Shown piece after piece: positions 26,720 through 35,621 of a stretch of DNA of 64,000 nucleotides. Origin of the DNA: Ignavibacteria bacterium (GTDB lineage Bacteria > Bacteroidota > Ignavibacteria > Kapaibacteriales > Kapaibacteriaceae); assembly GCA_947495975.1 (NCBI GenBank), contig CANMBE010000002.1, positions 25,192 through 89,191 of the forward strand. Direction: 5' to 3'. Position 1 is the first letter of the stretch; the number at the start of each line of letters is the position of its first letter. The position numbers and the translations under genes were made by a program. The notes below the pieces were generated by a model. The model was given only the letters and a program-made list of their open reading frames with translations, did not search any database and was not told where the DNA came from.

Positions 26720-27550
26720 CTATTCCTTGAGTGCACCTGCAGTAAGACCTTCAATGATCCGTTTTTGAAAGAGTACGAAGAGAGCCAACACAGGCAATGC
26801 CGCAATACTTGCCCCCGCCATGAGATGCCCCCAGTCTATTGACTGTTTCCCAAGATAAAAAGCAAGCCCCACAGGAAGTGTTCGGTGGGCTTCGTCATTC
26901 GTAAACAGAAAAGGAAACAAGAATGCATTCCAATTTGAGAGGAAGATATAGATCGCTAGCACAGTCATAACAGGTCGGGCAAGGGGCAATACAACTCTGA
27001 ACATGATGTACCATTCTCCTGCACCATCAATTCGAGCAGCATCTTCAATCTCTGAAGGCATTGACTCGATGTATTGTTTTACAAGAAATATTCCAAACGG
27101 AGTAACGAGCCACGGCACAATAAGTGCAGCATACGAATTAATCCATCCGATTTCAGCCATGAGTCGGTACAGCGGAATCATGATCACTTGTTGCGGCACG
27201 ATGAGCACACCCAGCACGGTTGCGAAAAGGAGCCCCTTACCCCGAAACTGTCTGCGCGCAAAAGCATATCCCGCCCAAAGACAGAACAAAACATTCCCCG
27301 CTGTTACAAATGATGCAACGAGTAATGAGTTCATAAAATAGCGCAAGAAATTATCCGACTGCCATGCGTCTCTGTAGTTCTCTAGTGTTGTGGCAGCACC
27401 AAGTATCTCTGTGAGAGTACCATATTGTTCTGGATTTGCACGCAAAGATGTAATGATCATCCAAGTCATTGGAGTAAGCATCCCCAATGCAACGATGAAC
27501 AACAGGACGTTTACTGCGTAGTGAGAAAACGCGGTAGTAGACCGATTCAT
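26720..27550 (-). CDS. Carbohydrate ABC transporter permease (MalG/UgpE type)
   Basis: A 276-residue inner-membrane protein with six helices and the EAA loop (EDAARIDGAGEWYIMFRVVLPLARP region) that contacts the ATPase. It resembles the second permease of sugar-uptake systems (MalG, UgpE, LacG). No MalF-like partner or ATPase is next to it; a matching sugar-binding lipoprotein lies 29 kb away (56846-58078). It overlaps nadD by ATGA, an unusual pairing. The substrate is unknown. Confidence 0.9.
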   Translation of the reverse strand: MNRSTTAFSHYAVNVLLFIVALGMLTPMTWMIITSLRANPEQYGTLTEILGAATTLENYRDAWQSDNFLRYFMNSLLVASFVTAGNVLFCLWAGYAFARRQFRGKGLLFATVLGVLIVPQQVIMIPLYRLMAEIGWINSYAALIVPWLVTPFGIFLVKQYIESMPSEIEDAARIDGAGEWYIMFRVVLPLARPVMTVLAIYIFLSNWNAFLFPFLFTNDEAHRTLPVGLAFYLGKQSIDWGHLMAGASIAALPVLALFVLFQKRIIEGLTAGALKE

Positions 27551-28149
27551 TTGAAGAGACCCTTGCTTGCGATATGATCTCGAACTGCAATAACGGTCAA
27601 ATAATTGATGCTCTTATTCTCACGAACGCGATTACGAATATCAGTAGAAGAAATCTCAAGCAATGGAGCGCCAATCCATAAAGGAGCGCGGCCATCAACT
27701 GTTAATGTTTCGGTGAGACGTTCTTCCATTTCAGGAGTGAGTAGGAAGGGGCGACGCACAACGCAAAGCTGCGCTTCTCGGCAGATATTTTCCCAGTCTC
27801 GCCATCGAACAAATTCCACAGCTTGATCACTTCCAATCAAAATGGAGATCTTCGCCAGTGGCCTCTCAGTTGCAAATGCACGGATGGTATCGATCATATA
27901 CGATACTCCCCCTCTACGCACTTCAACGTCACTCACGCGAAACTTGGCGTGTTGCAACGTAGCCAGGCGCACCATGGTTAGCCGGTCTTCGGCAGATGCG
28001 AGATTTGAGCCCTTGGTCTTAAAAGGCGATTGCAATGCAGGCACAAAAACACACTCATCTAATTCAAGTTGATCAACAAACCTATCAGCAATGATGAGGT
28101 GTGCGATGTGAATCGGATTGAATGAACCGCCAATGATTCCAATGTGCAT
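27547..28149 (-). CDS. nadD: Nicotinate-nucleotide adenylyltransferase
   Basis: A 200-residue NAD-synthesis enzyme that joins ATP and nicotinate mononucleotide. GGSFNPIHIAHL holds the HxGH-like motif (H14, H17), LIGSDQAVEFVRWRDW the central substrate loop, and ISSTDIRNR the C-terminal ISSTxxR motif. Length is standard. It starts 8 bases after nuoF and overlaps the permease gene, so this cluster is probably one transcript. Confidence 0.95.
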   Translation of the reverse strand: MHIGIIGGSFNPIHIAHLIIADRFVDQLELDECVFVPALQSPFKTKGSNLASAEDRLTMVRLATLQHAKFRVSDVEVRRGGVSYMIDTIRAFATERPLAKISILIGSDQAVEFVRWRDWENICREAQLCVVRRPFLLTPEMEERLTETLTVDGRAPLWIGAPLLEISSTDIRNRVRENKSINYLTVIAVRDHIASKGLFK

Positions 28150-28157
28150 GTCGAGAT

Positions 28158-29489
28158 TTACGTAAGCGTCGTTACAAGCGTTTCGGCAGTGTTGCGGCGG
28201 CCATGCACTACGTTGAGCGATATGAGCGATCTATCTGGTCTGCACCGTGCTTCAAATTCGCCACGGAACTTTTCAATAAATCCTTTAACGGGCCACGCTG
28301 CCGCATCGCCGAGCGCACAGATTGTATTGCCTTCAATGTTAGATGCAACGTTGTACAACAAATCAATGTCAGAGAATGTTGCGTTGCTATGTGCAAAGCG
28401 ATGAAGAACCTTTTCCATCCATCCACAACCTTCTCTACATGGTGTGCATTGTCCACACGACTCGTGATGATAGAACCGTGCTATGCGCAGAGTAACAGCA
28501 ACAATGTCTGTGTCTTCGTCCATCACCATAATACCTGCGGTTCCTATGTGAGTACCAATCTTCTTTAGGTACTCTTCATCCATTCTGACACCGTCTAACT
28601 CATCACCACGAAGCGGCGGCATTGAAGATCCTCCGGGAATTACGGCCTTTACTGCTTTACCGCCAGGCACCCCTCCGCAAACATCATAGATGATCTCGCT
28701 TAAGAGTGTGCCCGTAACGAGTTCATACACACCAGGTTTGTTCACGTGTCCACTTACGCCGTAGAGGATGGTTCCGCTATGACCTGCAGCACCAATCGAG
28801 GCATAAGCGCTGGCGCCCATTGCGAGAATTGGCGGCACTGTTGCAAGTGTCTCAACATTATTGATCGTTGTTGGCATTCCCCATAGCCCCTTATTCGCTG
28901 GGAAAGGTGGCTTATACCTTGGGTATGCACGGTCACCTTCTAGCGAGCTCATCAGCGACGTTTCTTCACCACAGATATATGCGCCTGCTCCTTTATGAAC
29001 AAGAATCTCCATCGAATAATCACCACCAAATGTCTGCTTCATTCGCTCGCCAACAAAACCCTTTGCATACGCCTCATCAAGAGCCGTCTGCATACAGTCT
29101 ACCCACTTGTGATACTCGCCGCGGATATAAATGAACGCGGTTTTGATGCCCATAGCGTAACCTGCGATGAGTATCCCTTCAATAAGCTGATGAGGATTTT
29201 CTTCGAAAATCTGGCGATCCTTAAACGAGCCTGGTTCTGATTCATCACCGTTGATGGCAAGATATTTTGGCTTTTCATTGCCCTTGGGCATGAAAGACCA
29301 TTTGAGCCCAGTTGGGAAACATGCACCACCACGGCCGCGCAGTCCAGATTTTTTCACTTCATCTGTAACCTGATCAGGCGACATGGCAAGGGCTTTGCGA
29401 TACGCAGAGTAACCGCCATTGGCAATGTAGACATCTACGTTATGTATGCCGTTGATCTTTGGGAGGACTATATGTGGTGCTTCGTACAT
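28158..29489 (-). CDS. nuoF: NADH-quinone oxidoreductase subunit F
   Basis: A 443-residue subunit of respiratory complex I that carries FMN and the N3 cluster. GRGGACFPTGLKW (residues 51-63) is the NADH/FMN-binding signature, with Cys where Gly is commoner. INGDESEPGSFKDR contacts FMN. ESCGQCTPCREGC plus CALGD give four cysteines for the 4Fe-4S cluster. NuoE and NuoG are not adjacent; the other nuo genes must be elsewhere. SD-like AGGA precedes the ATG, and a TATATTTG box lies 36 bases upstream. Confidence 0.94.
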   Translation of the reverse strand: MYEAPHIVLPKINGIHNVDVYIANGGYSAYRKALAMSPDQVTDEVKKSGLRGRGGACFPTGLKWSFMPKGNEKPKYLAINGDESEPGSFKDRQIFEENPHQLIEGILIAGYAMGIKTAFIYIRGEYHKWVDCMQTALDEAYAKGFVGERMKQTFGGDYSMEILVHKGAGAYICGEETSLMSSLEGDRAYPRYKPPFPANKGLWGMPTTINNVETLATVPPILAMGASAYASIGAAGHSGTILYGVSGHVNKPGVYELVTGTLLSEIIYDVCGGVPGGKAVKAVIPGGSSMPPLRGDELDGVRMDEEYLKKIGTHIGTAGIMVMDEDTDIVAVTLRIARFYHHESCGQCTPCREGCGWMEKVLHRFAHSNATFSDIDLLYNVASNIEGNTICALGDAAAWPVKGFIEKFRGEFEARCRPDRSLISLNVVHGRRNTAETLVTTLT

Positions 29490-29524
29490 GCCTATTCCTG
29501 AGCGTTACGTGTGATATATGGACG

Positions 29525-29532
29525 CAAATATA
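29525..29532 (-). promoter_or_regulatory. Candidate -7 box (TATATTTG) for nuoF
   Basis: On the minus strand TATATTTG matches TAnnTTTG and lies 35 bases before the nuoF start. No TTG lies at the ideal distance, so the support is moderate. Confidence 0.45.
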
Positions 29533-29599
29533 AGGCAGGAATGTGCGCTCAGTGTAGGCTATCGTGCGGACCCGTGTATCCATTGAGGAGCAACCATAG

Positions 29600-29953
29600 G
29601 AGAACGCTTGAGATATGCTCTTCCTAGAAGTCAGTATCATCGCTATAAACTCTTGCTCGCAGCTGGTCTAGCTCATCTGTCGTAGAAGAAAACATGGAGA
29701 TATCTATGTGCTTCGAACGAGTGTTTCCAACAGACCTAAAAAGCATCCCCCAATTGCCACCTGTCCATAAGTGGCATATTTATATCAAGGACACAGACAA
29801 TAAGCAAAAAGTCGAATTCCCCAGCGTTGGCATTAAGGAACATCAGAGCTTCCTCACCATTAGCACCACGTACTGAACGGATAACAACTAGTGCTTGCGT
29901 GAACGTATACAAAGACTCATCCGATAATCCTGACCGTCCATATCGTCGTTAAC
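29600..29953 (-). pseudogene. Decayed response-regulator receiver domain
   Basis: Translated in three joined frames on the minus strand, this stretch reads as a CheY-like receiver. It starts VNDDMDGQDY (the acidic pocket), then shifts frame to ANGEEALMFL and VLDINMPLMD at 29763-29786, the phospho-acceptor segment with the first D of DINMP. A stop at 29736-29738 and another shift lead to ISMFSSTTDELDQLRAR, like the conserved S/T strand, and another stop near 29624. No continuous frame exists, so it is a relic. A plus-strand frame at 29694-29876 overlies it and is not a gene. Confidence 0.68.
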
Positions 29954-30023
29954 TAAATGTGACAACACGCTATCAGCTTATCATAATTATTCTCGTCATT
30001 ACCGCTTCAAACGACAAAATGTT

Positions 30024-30134
30024 TCAGCCACGACCACCATGGAGAAAGACAATACAAGGCGCTCCAATCGTGCCAGTATCGCGAACATAGATTCTTTGCT
30101 CTACAATGTTCATAGCGTTGAGACTAGCGTTCAT
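30024..30134 (-). pseudogene. Truncated N-terminus of an alpha/beta hydrolase
   Basis: A 36-codon frame on the minus strand. Its end, CIVFLHGGRG followed by TGA, matches the start of an alpha/beta hydrolase (strand then the HGGxG oxyanion loop of prolyl-aminopeptidase-like enzymes), preceded by RIYVRDTGTIGAP. The nucleophile elbow and the rest are absent: after the stop no hydrolase-like sequence continues, and the receiver relic begins about 70 bases on. It appears to be a remnant left by deletion. Confidence 0.55.
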
Positions 30135-30184
30135 ACGGTGAACAATTGCACTGATAAACTACGTTGTAAATCTGCGAATGACAA

Positions 30185-31402
30185 TCACGACTGCTCCACT
30201 ACAACTGCCAGACCCTGACCAACACCAATACACAACGCAGCGGCACCATAGCGTACTCCGCGCCGCCGCATTTCACGCACAAGATGCCCAACAATACGGC
30301 CGCCACTCATGCCTAAAGGATGCCCTATTGCAATTGCTCCCCCGTTAACATTGACGATTTCAGGATCTACGCCTAGCTCGCGAATGCATGCAAGTGATTG
30401 CGCTGCGAAAGCTTCGTTGATTTCTATGAGTTGTAACTCTGCAACACCTATTCCGCTTCGCTCACATGCCAAACGAATCGCACCTACAGGTCCAATGCCC
30501 ATGATGCGTGGGTCTACCCCAACAGCGCCAGAATGAACAACGCGACCATATACATGATTCTGTAAGTGTGGCTGTGATCTGATTCCATTTTCGCTTGCTA
30601 GTATCATCATCGACGCACCATCATTGAGCGATGAAGAATTTCCAGCTGTCACCGAGCCACTCTTACGAAATGCAGGATTCAATTTTGCTAGCTGTTCGAT
30701 AGTGGAGTCTCGACGGGGCATTTCATCTCTCGCTACAACTGTCTTATCACCCTTGCGCCCAGCAATCACAACTGGCACAATTTCTTCATCAAACAATCCG
30801 TTCTCTTGTGCAGTTGTTGCCAACAGATGAGAACGGAGAGCAAACACGTCCTGATCTTCTCTTGAAATATTCCAGCGCTCTGCAATATTCTCAGCAGTCT
30901 CGCCCATTACTTCCAATGGAAACAGAGCTTCCATTTTAGGATTCGGATAACGCCAACCAAGCGCCGTATCAAATGCCGTGAGGTTGCCAAACGTTGCGCT
31001 ACCTGAAACATTCTTTGGCACACTGTATGGAGCTCTAGACATGCTTTCTACACCACCAACAACAAGGATATCACCCTCGCCACTTGTGATAGCGCGCATG
31101 CCCTGAATAATGGCTTCAAGTGATGATGCACAAAGTCTATTCACGGTAACGCCAGGCACGGTATCAGGAAGTCCAGCAAGGAGCCCAACCATCCGTGCAA
31201 CATTGCGATTGTCCTCTCCTGCCTGATTTGCACACCCGAGTATAACGTCATTGATCGAAGAAGGCTCAACACCTGTTCGTTCAACGAGTGCTCTCAAAAG
31301 ACCAGCAGCCATATCATCGGGTCTCACAGAGCTTAAGACACCTCCATACTTGCCAACTGGTGTTCTTAGGGGTTCGATAATATATGTCATGTTGATTTTC
31401 AT
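30185..31402 (-). CDS. Acetyl-CoA acyltransferase (thiolase)
   Basis: A 405-residue thiolase. The nucleophile is Cys91 in [25 protein letters not shown] supplies the conserved His and Gly-rich segment, and the second catalytic cysteine lies in [18 protein letters not shown] is the conserved loop. The enzyme condenses or cleaves acyl-CoAs in fatty-acid or ketone-body metabolism; whether it is degradative (FadA/PcaF) or biosynthetic (PhaA/AtoB) cannot be settled by sight. Its start overlaps the valS stop (ATGA), an odd pairing that suggests shared transcription only. Confidence 0.92.
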   Translation of the reverse strand: MKINMTYIIEPLRTPVGKYGGVLSSVRPDDMAAGLLRALVERTGVEPSSINDVILGCANQAGEDNRNVARMVGLLAGLPDTVPGVTVNRLCASSLEAIIQGMRAITSGEGDILVVGGVESMSRAPYSVPKNVSGSATFGNLTAFDTALGWRYPNPKMEALFPLEVMGETAENIAERWNISREDQDVFALRSHLLATTAQENGLFDEEIVPVVIAGRKGDKTVVARDEMPRRDSTIEQLAKLNPAFRKSGSVTAGNSSSLNDGASMMILASENGIRSQPHLQNHVYGRVVHSGAVGVDPRIMGIGPVGAIRLACERSGIGVAELQLIEINEAFAAQSLACIRELGVDPEIVNVNGGAIAIGHPLGMSGGRIVGHLVREMRRRGVRYGAAALCIGVGQGLAVVVEQS

Positions 31403-34098
31403 AGGGTTGAAAGATTACGTTCTATTTTCACAATAGCGTCATTCCAATCACGATGCTTCTGGCGCTCGGCTTCAACTATATCTGGATTTGCATTCTGAAT
31501 GAATGACGCATTATCCAATTTCTTTTCAACTCCGGTAACGGCATTTCGAAGTCGATCAACTTCCTTGGTAAGCCGAACTCGTTCTTTTTCTAGGTCGATC
31601 TTACCAGCCACGATGAGAAATATCTCAACGCCGCGAACAACGTCTGCAACAGAGCCTACGGGCTTTGTAACAGATGAACCGATATTCAATTCTGCACAGC
31701 GACCAAGCGATGTAATCGTTGGAGCTTGCTCCGCAAAAAATGGAACCATCACATCGGGTACGTTCAAGTGTACGTCAAGACGCTCTCCTGGTGGAATCTC
31801 CATTTCTGCGCGCTGTCTGCGGATTCCTTCAACAACATTTTGCAGAATCTCAAAACGCGTTTCAACCTCTTCATCAACAAGTAGAGAGTTGGATGTTGGA
31901 GCAGTTGTTGTTGAGATTGAATCATCAGCCCCCTTGCCAAACAGTCCATGCCATAATTCTTCAGTGAGAAATGGCATCACTGGATGCAGAATTGTAAGCG
32001 TGCCTTCAATTATGGAGAAGGCGTGCAACATCAGTTGTGATCTTTGTGCGTCTGATGTGGCCTGCGTGAATTGCACTTTAACAATCTCCACATACCAGTC
32101 ACAGAAATCTCGCCAAATAAAGTCATACAGTATTTTAGAATATTCGGTAATGCGATAGTCGCGCAAAGCCGACGTAGCAAGCTGTACTGTTGTGTTGTAG
32201 CGTGATGCAATCCAGCGATCTGCAGTAGAAAGTACGTACGTGTCATTGCCATCTACGTCAACAATATCAGCCTGCTTCAATTGCAAAAATCTGCATGCAT
32301 TCCATACTTTGTTGGCAAAGTTTCTACCCAATTCCATTGACGGAATGTCTTGTGTTTTATCATCAATGTCGAGGCGCACGTCTGTACCCATTGGCGCTAG
32401 ATAGATCATCGTAAATCGTACAGCATCGGCGCCATATTTCGCAATGACTGTTAATGGATCGGGAGAGTTGCCCAGAGACTTCGAAAGTTTTCTTCCTTTG
32501 GCGTCGCGAATAATTGACGTGAGATAGACATCACGAAATGGTACCTCACCTCGGAATTTGAGTGTGGCCATAACCATTCTCGCCACCCAGAAAAAGATGA
32601 TGTCGGGTCCAGTCACTAGGAGATTAGATGGCAAATAGTAGCGCATGAGCTGCTCGCTCTCGCTGCTCTCATCATTGTGATGGAGCGCCGGGCCACGCCA
32701 CTTCATTGTGGTCATTGGCCATAGCCACGCCGAGAACCATGTATCTAATACATCTTGGTCTTGCGTTAGGACAGCCCCCTCATCAAGACCGAGTTTTTCA
32801 CGTGCGTGTTGAACGTCACGAGCTGCCGTGTTGCGCCCGTCTTCTGCGTAGTACACAGGTATGCGATGTCCCCACCACAATTGACGCGAGATACACCAAT
32901 CGCGAATGTTCAACATCCAATGTTCGTATGTGCGTGCCCAATGTTCTGGATACAACGTGATGCGACCATCCTGAACTGCTTTGAGTGCGGGTTCTGCTAA
33001 GGGGCTCATTTTCACAAACCACTGATCACTGAGGTAGGGCTCAACGGCCTCACCTCCGCGCTCGCTAAAGCCCACATTGTGTGTGTAGTCTTCCTTCTTT
33101 TCAAGAAGTTCTTGTAGTTCAAGGGCAACAACAACTTTCCTACGAGCCACAAAACGGTCGAGTCCAGCGAACTCCCCCGCCAACTCATTGAGCGTTGCAT
33201 CTGGGTTTATACATGCAGGCATTGGTAGACCATGACGTAGTCCAATCTCAAAGTCATTCGGATCATGAGCGGGAGTAATCTTAACGCAGCCAGTCCCAAA
33301 CTCCGGATCAGCATAGTCATCGGCGATAATCGGCACAGATTGGCCCCCTATCGGCACAAGAACATTTTTACCAACAAGATGAGCGTAGCGGCTGTCGTGT
33401 GGATTCACAGCCACTGCAACGTCGGCAAAAATTGTTTCAGGGCGCACCGTAGCAACAAGTAGCGTTCCGGTGCCATCCTCTAGGTGGTACCTAAGCGTAT
33501 AAAGGTGTTCCTTGACTTCTTTAAAGTTTACTTCTTCATCACTAAGCGCGCTTTGTGCAAGGGGCGACCAATTAATGATGCGCTTTCCTCGATAGATGAG
33601 CCCCTCGTCAAACAGAGCAATGAATACGTCCCGAACGGCCTCAATCGCGGTATCGTCCATCGTGAACAGCGTCCGCTCCCAGTCACATGAAACTCCGAGC
33701 GTGCGAAGTTGACCTAGGATGATATCGCCATATTTGCCCTTCCAGTCCCATACCTTTTCAATAAACTGGTCCCGGCCAAGGTTGTGGCGGGAAATCCCTT
33801 CCTTCTTGAGCTCTTGCTCTACCTTCGTCTGAGTTGCAATACCGGCATGGTCTAGTCCGGGGAACCAACATGCTTCACGGCCCGAGAGCCGAGCCCACCG
33901 AATGTAGATGTCTTGTAGCGTATTATTCAACACGTGACCAAAGTGCAGGATTCCTGTCACGTTTGGCGGCGGCATAAGCACTGAGTATGGTTGGCCCTCA
34001 GATGGCGCGGACTGCGTTATACCCGTGCGCTGCCATACTTCATACCAATGTTGTTCTGAGGCGGCTGAGCTGTAGAATTTTTCGAGGGGTGCGGACAT
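31399..34098 (-). CDS. valS: Valyl-tRNA synthetase
   Basis: An 899-residue class I synthetase. [16 protein letters not shown] contains the HIGH-type motif (HFGH, residues 52-55). [14 protein letters not shown] is the KMSKS equivalent. The editing domain lies between, with [17 protein letters not shown]. The C-terminal coiled coil ([20 protein letters not shown]) is present, as in ValS and not IleS. The start at 34098 gives [20 protein letters not shown], which fits. A TATCTTTG box lies 41 bases upstream. Confidence 0.96.
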   Translation of the reverse strand: MSAPLEKFYSSAASEQHWYEVWQRTGITQSAPSEGQPYSVLMPPPNVTGILHFGHVLNNTLQDIYIRWARLSGREACWFPGLDHAGIATQTKVEQELKKEGISRHNLGRDQFIEKVWDWKGKYGDIILGQLRTLGVSCDWERTLFTMDDTAIEAVRDVFIALFDEGLIYRGKRIINWSPLAQSALSDEEVNFKEVKEHLYTLRYHLEDGTGTLLVATVRPETIFADVAVAVNPHDSRYAHLVGKNVLVPIGGQSVPIIADDYADPEFGTGCVKITPAHDPNDFEIGLRHGLPMPACINPDATLNELAGEFAGLDRFVARRKVVVALELQELLEKKEDYTHNVGFSERGGEAVEPYLSDQWFVKMSPLAEPALKAVQDGRITLYPEHWARTYEHWMLNIRDWCISRQLWWGHRIPVYYAEDGRNTAARDVQHAREKLGLDEGAVLTQDQDVLDTWFSAWLWPMTTMKWRGPALHHNDESSESEQLMRYYLPSNLLVTGPDIIFFWVARMVMATLKFRGEVPFRDVYLTSIIRDAKGRKLSKSLGNSPDPLTVIAKYGADAVRFTMIYLAPMGTDVRLDIDDKTQDIPSMELGRNFANKVWNACRFLQLKQADIVDVDGNDTYVLSTADRWIASRYNTTVQLATSALRDYRITEYSKILYDFIWRDFCDWYVEIVKVQFTQATSDAQRSQLMLHAFSIIEGTLTILHPVMPFLTEELWHGLFGKGADDSISTTTAPTSNSLLVDEEVETRFEILQNVVEGIRRQRAEMEIPPGERLDVHLNVPDVMVPFFAEQAPTITSLGRCAELNIGSSVTKPVGSVADVVRGVEIFLIVAGKIDLEKERVRLTKEVDRLRNAVTGVEKKLDNASFIQNANPDIVEAERQKHRDWNDAIVKIERNLSTL

Positions 34099-34138
34099 AG
34101 ACTAGAGGTAAATGCGATATTACGAATGCCAAGAATGT

Positions 34139-34146
34139 CAAAGATA
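34139..34146 (-). promoter_or_regulatory. Candidate -7 box (TATCTTTG) for valS
   Basis: Minus-strand TATCTTTG matches TAnnTTTG and is placed to start a leader of about 30 bases before valS. The region 20 bases further upstream has GTT, not TTG. Moderate support. Confidence 0.45.
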
Positions 34147-34281
34147 TGGTTTCTCCATGGAGACGTAACTCCCTGTCATATGAAGACATAATCATGCAAA
34201 TCGTCGGCCGTTCGGTCGTTACCCCGTATATTGAGAGTAAGACGAATCAGTTGAGAGTCGTACGCTAGGTTTACACTTGGA

Positions 34282-34299
34282 TTGTTAAGGGCTTAACAA
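34282..34299. promoter_or_regulatory. Perfect 18-base palindrome upstream of the lipoprotein gene
   Basis: TTGTTAAG-GG-CTTAACAA is an 8-bp perfect inverted repeat with a 2-base centre, located 39 bases before the lipoprotein ATG. No T run follows, so it is not a terminator. Size and symmetry suit the operator of a dimeric regulator. No cognate regulator is in the window. Confidence 0.45.
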
Positions 34300-34338
34300 C
34301 AGTTAAATTCACGAAACTTGCTATTCGAAGGAGGACGT

Positions 34339-34677
34339 ATGAGTAAATGGAACGGCGCCATGGTGGCAATAGCTTCCCTAGGCTTGGCGCTGGTGCTAAC
34401 GTCATGCGGTTGCAAGATCAAGGATGAGCAATTGGCACAAATTCGCCAACTGCGCACCGAAGAGAAGCAAATCGCAATGGACACGAAAAAATCAGAGGCT
34501 GACCGCTCGCGTATTCAAAGCGAACTCAGCAACCGCCAAGGTGAGGTTCGCAATTGCACCCAACGCCTGTCTTTTGTTCAGGAAAAGAAGGCAAAATGGC
34601 CAAATGTATGGCCTGAATGGGATCCAAGTGCCCCAGAGCCTATGCCAGAACCAACTCCATCTCCTAAAAAGAAATAA
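34339..34677 (+). CDS. Small coiled-coil lipoprotein
   Basis: A 112-residue lipoprotein. The hydrophobic signal ends in VLTSC with lipidated Cys23. A coiled coil follows (QLRTEEKQIAMDTKKSEADR region, to about residue 80), then a proline-rich, lysine-ended tail (PEPMPEPTPSPKKK). ATG at 34339 is fixed by a strong Shine-Dalgarno (GAAGGAGG, 5 bases before it), rare in this window, so the gene is probably highly expressed. It precedes the LysM protein by 21 bases and the pair may link outer membrane to peptidoglycan. Function is not known. Confidence 0.82.
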   Translation: MSKWNGAMVAIASLGLALVLTSCGCKIKDEQLAQIRQLRTEEKQIAMDTKKSEADRSRIQSELSNRQGEVRNCTQRLSFVQEKKAKWPNVWPEWDPSAPEPMPEPTPSPKKK

Positions 34678-34698
34678 GCCACAAAAGGACACAATAAC

Positions 34699-35529
34699 AT
34701 GAAGAAATTCCTTCTCATCTCGCTGTTCTGTGGCTTCGTAATCCCTGCCTTCGCACAACAAGTTCCTCCGCCACCTGCTAGTAAGGTAGACGAGATGCTC
34801 ACGTGTGATGAAGCGGATTCACGAATCATGCAGTATCAAGGCCTGAATGCCACAGCAAAAGCAAAATATGATGCTGTACTCGCAGACATCATGAAGGCCG
34901 AAGGCGATCTAGCCACTGCCGTTACAGTGCTGAAAAAGTGCAGCGATGATATTTACGCGATGGTTAATGCTACTGAAGCTGACGTGAACTCGTTCCGTCA
35001 ACGCCTCGGTCAGATTGAAGGCCGTGTGCGTGAAATGCAAAGACTTACCGATGACCAACTTGCTGACCGCCAAGACGAAGTAAAGGTGCTTGATGGCTCA
35101 CTCAACGAAATGGCTCGTGAGCAAATCGCAATCATTCCTGAGTTTTACGATCGCGCTCTTTCGCTTCACCGAGACATCAAGGGTCTCTACCGCGAGAAGA
35201 AGATCAAGGGCTATACGGTTGGTACATGGGCAGAGAATAAAGATTGCCTTTGGAACATCGCAGGACGCCAAGAGATTTATGCCGACCCCTTTCAGTGGCC
35301 AAAGATTTGGCAGGCAAACACAGATAAGATTAAGAACCCAGACGTTATTCAACCAGGCTGGAATCTTGCAGTGCCACCTCCGGGCCCAAAGACTTCTGAT
35401 GAAATGAAGGCAGAACGTACATACTGGCGCAAGAAGCGCGTAGCTGCTTCAGCATTGACTGCACCTACAGAAACAGCAACGCCTGCAGTACCAGCACAGA
35501 CAACAAAGAAGACAGAAGCCGGTAACTAA
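34699..35529 (+). CDS. Secreted coiled-coil protein with LysM domain
   Basis: A 276-residue exported protein. A signal peptide ends at AFA-QQ (residues 1-19). A long helical or coiled region (about 40-165) precedes a LysM domain at about residues 170-227 (WNIAGRQEIYADPFQWPKIW, ANTDKIKNP, IQPGWNLAVP). A basic and threonine/proline-rich tail ends the protein. LysM binds peptidoglycan glycans, so the protein should sit in the periplasm on the cell wall. The preceding coiled-coil lipoprotein and the terminator after it mark a two-gene operon. Confidence 0.88.
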   Translation: MKKFLLISLFCGFVIPAFAQQVPPPPASKVDEMLTCDEADSRIMQYQGLNATAKAKYDAVLADIMKAEGDLATAVTVLKKCSDDIYAMVNATEADVNSFRQRLGQIEGRVREMQRLTDDQLADRQDEVKVLDGSLNEMAREQIAIIPEFYDRALSLHRDIKGLYREKKIKGYTVGTWAENKDCLWNIAGRQEIYADPFQWPKIWQANTDKIKNPDVIQPGWNLAVPPPGPKTSDEMKAERTYWRKKRVAASALTAPTETATPAVPAQTTKKTEAGN

Positions 35530-35552
35530 TACGTACCTGCAGTGCAACTTTC

Positions 35553-35582
35553 AAAGGGCCCGTTTATCGGGCCCTTTTTTTT
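35553..35582 (+). terminator. Strong terminator after the LysM protein gene
   Basis: AAAGGGCCCG and CGGGCCC form a GC-rich stem with a TTTAT loop, followed by eight T. It is a textbook intrinsic terminator, 23 bases after the LysM stop. Confidence 0.95.
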
Positions 35583-35586
35583 GATG

Positions 35587-35594
35587 TATTTTTG
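35587..35594 (+). promoter_or_regulatory. Candidate -7 box (TATTTTTG) for phoH
   Basis: TATTTTTG matches TAnnTTTG and lies 27 bases before the phoH ATG, directly after the terminator. The expected upstream element would fall inside the terminator stem, so support is moderate. Confidence 0.5.
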
Positions 35595-35621
35595 AAAATT
35601 CCCCACCAAATCACCACATAG

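Larger units (their letters stand above)
29490..30184. other. Gene-free stretch between nuoF and the thiolase gene
   Basis: About 695 bases with no intact gene. It holds the candidate nuoF promoter, the receiver relic and the hydrolase relic on the minus strand. Nothing else recognisable was seen: no repeats, terminator with a T run, or tRNA. The last 50 bases (30135-30184) follow the thiolase stop and precede the relic start. Confidence 0.7.

Noticed and set aside
29694..29876. Plus-strand 60-residue open frame
   Set aside because: It lies antisense to the receiver relic, which has recognisable protein similarity on the minus strand; the plus frame has none.
31499..32158. 219-residue plus-strand frame
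   Set aside because: Antisense to valS, rich in serine and arginine as expected of a shadow; no family match.
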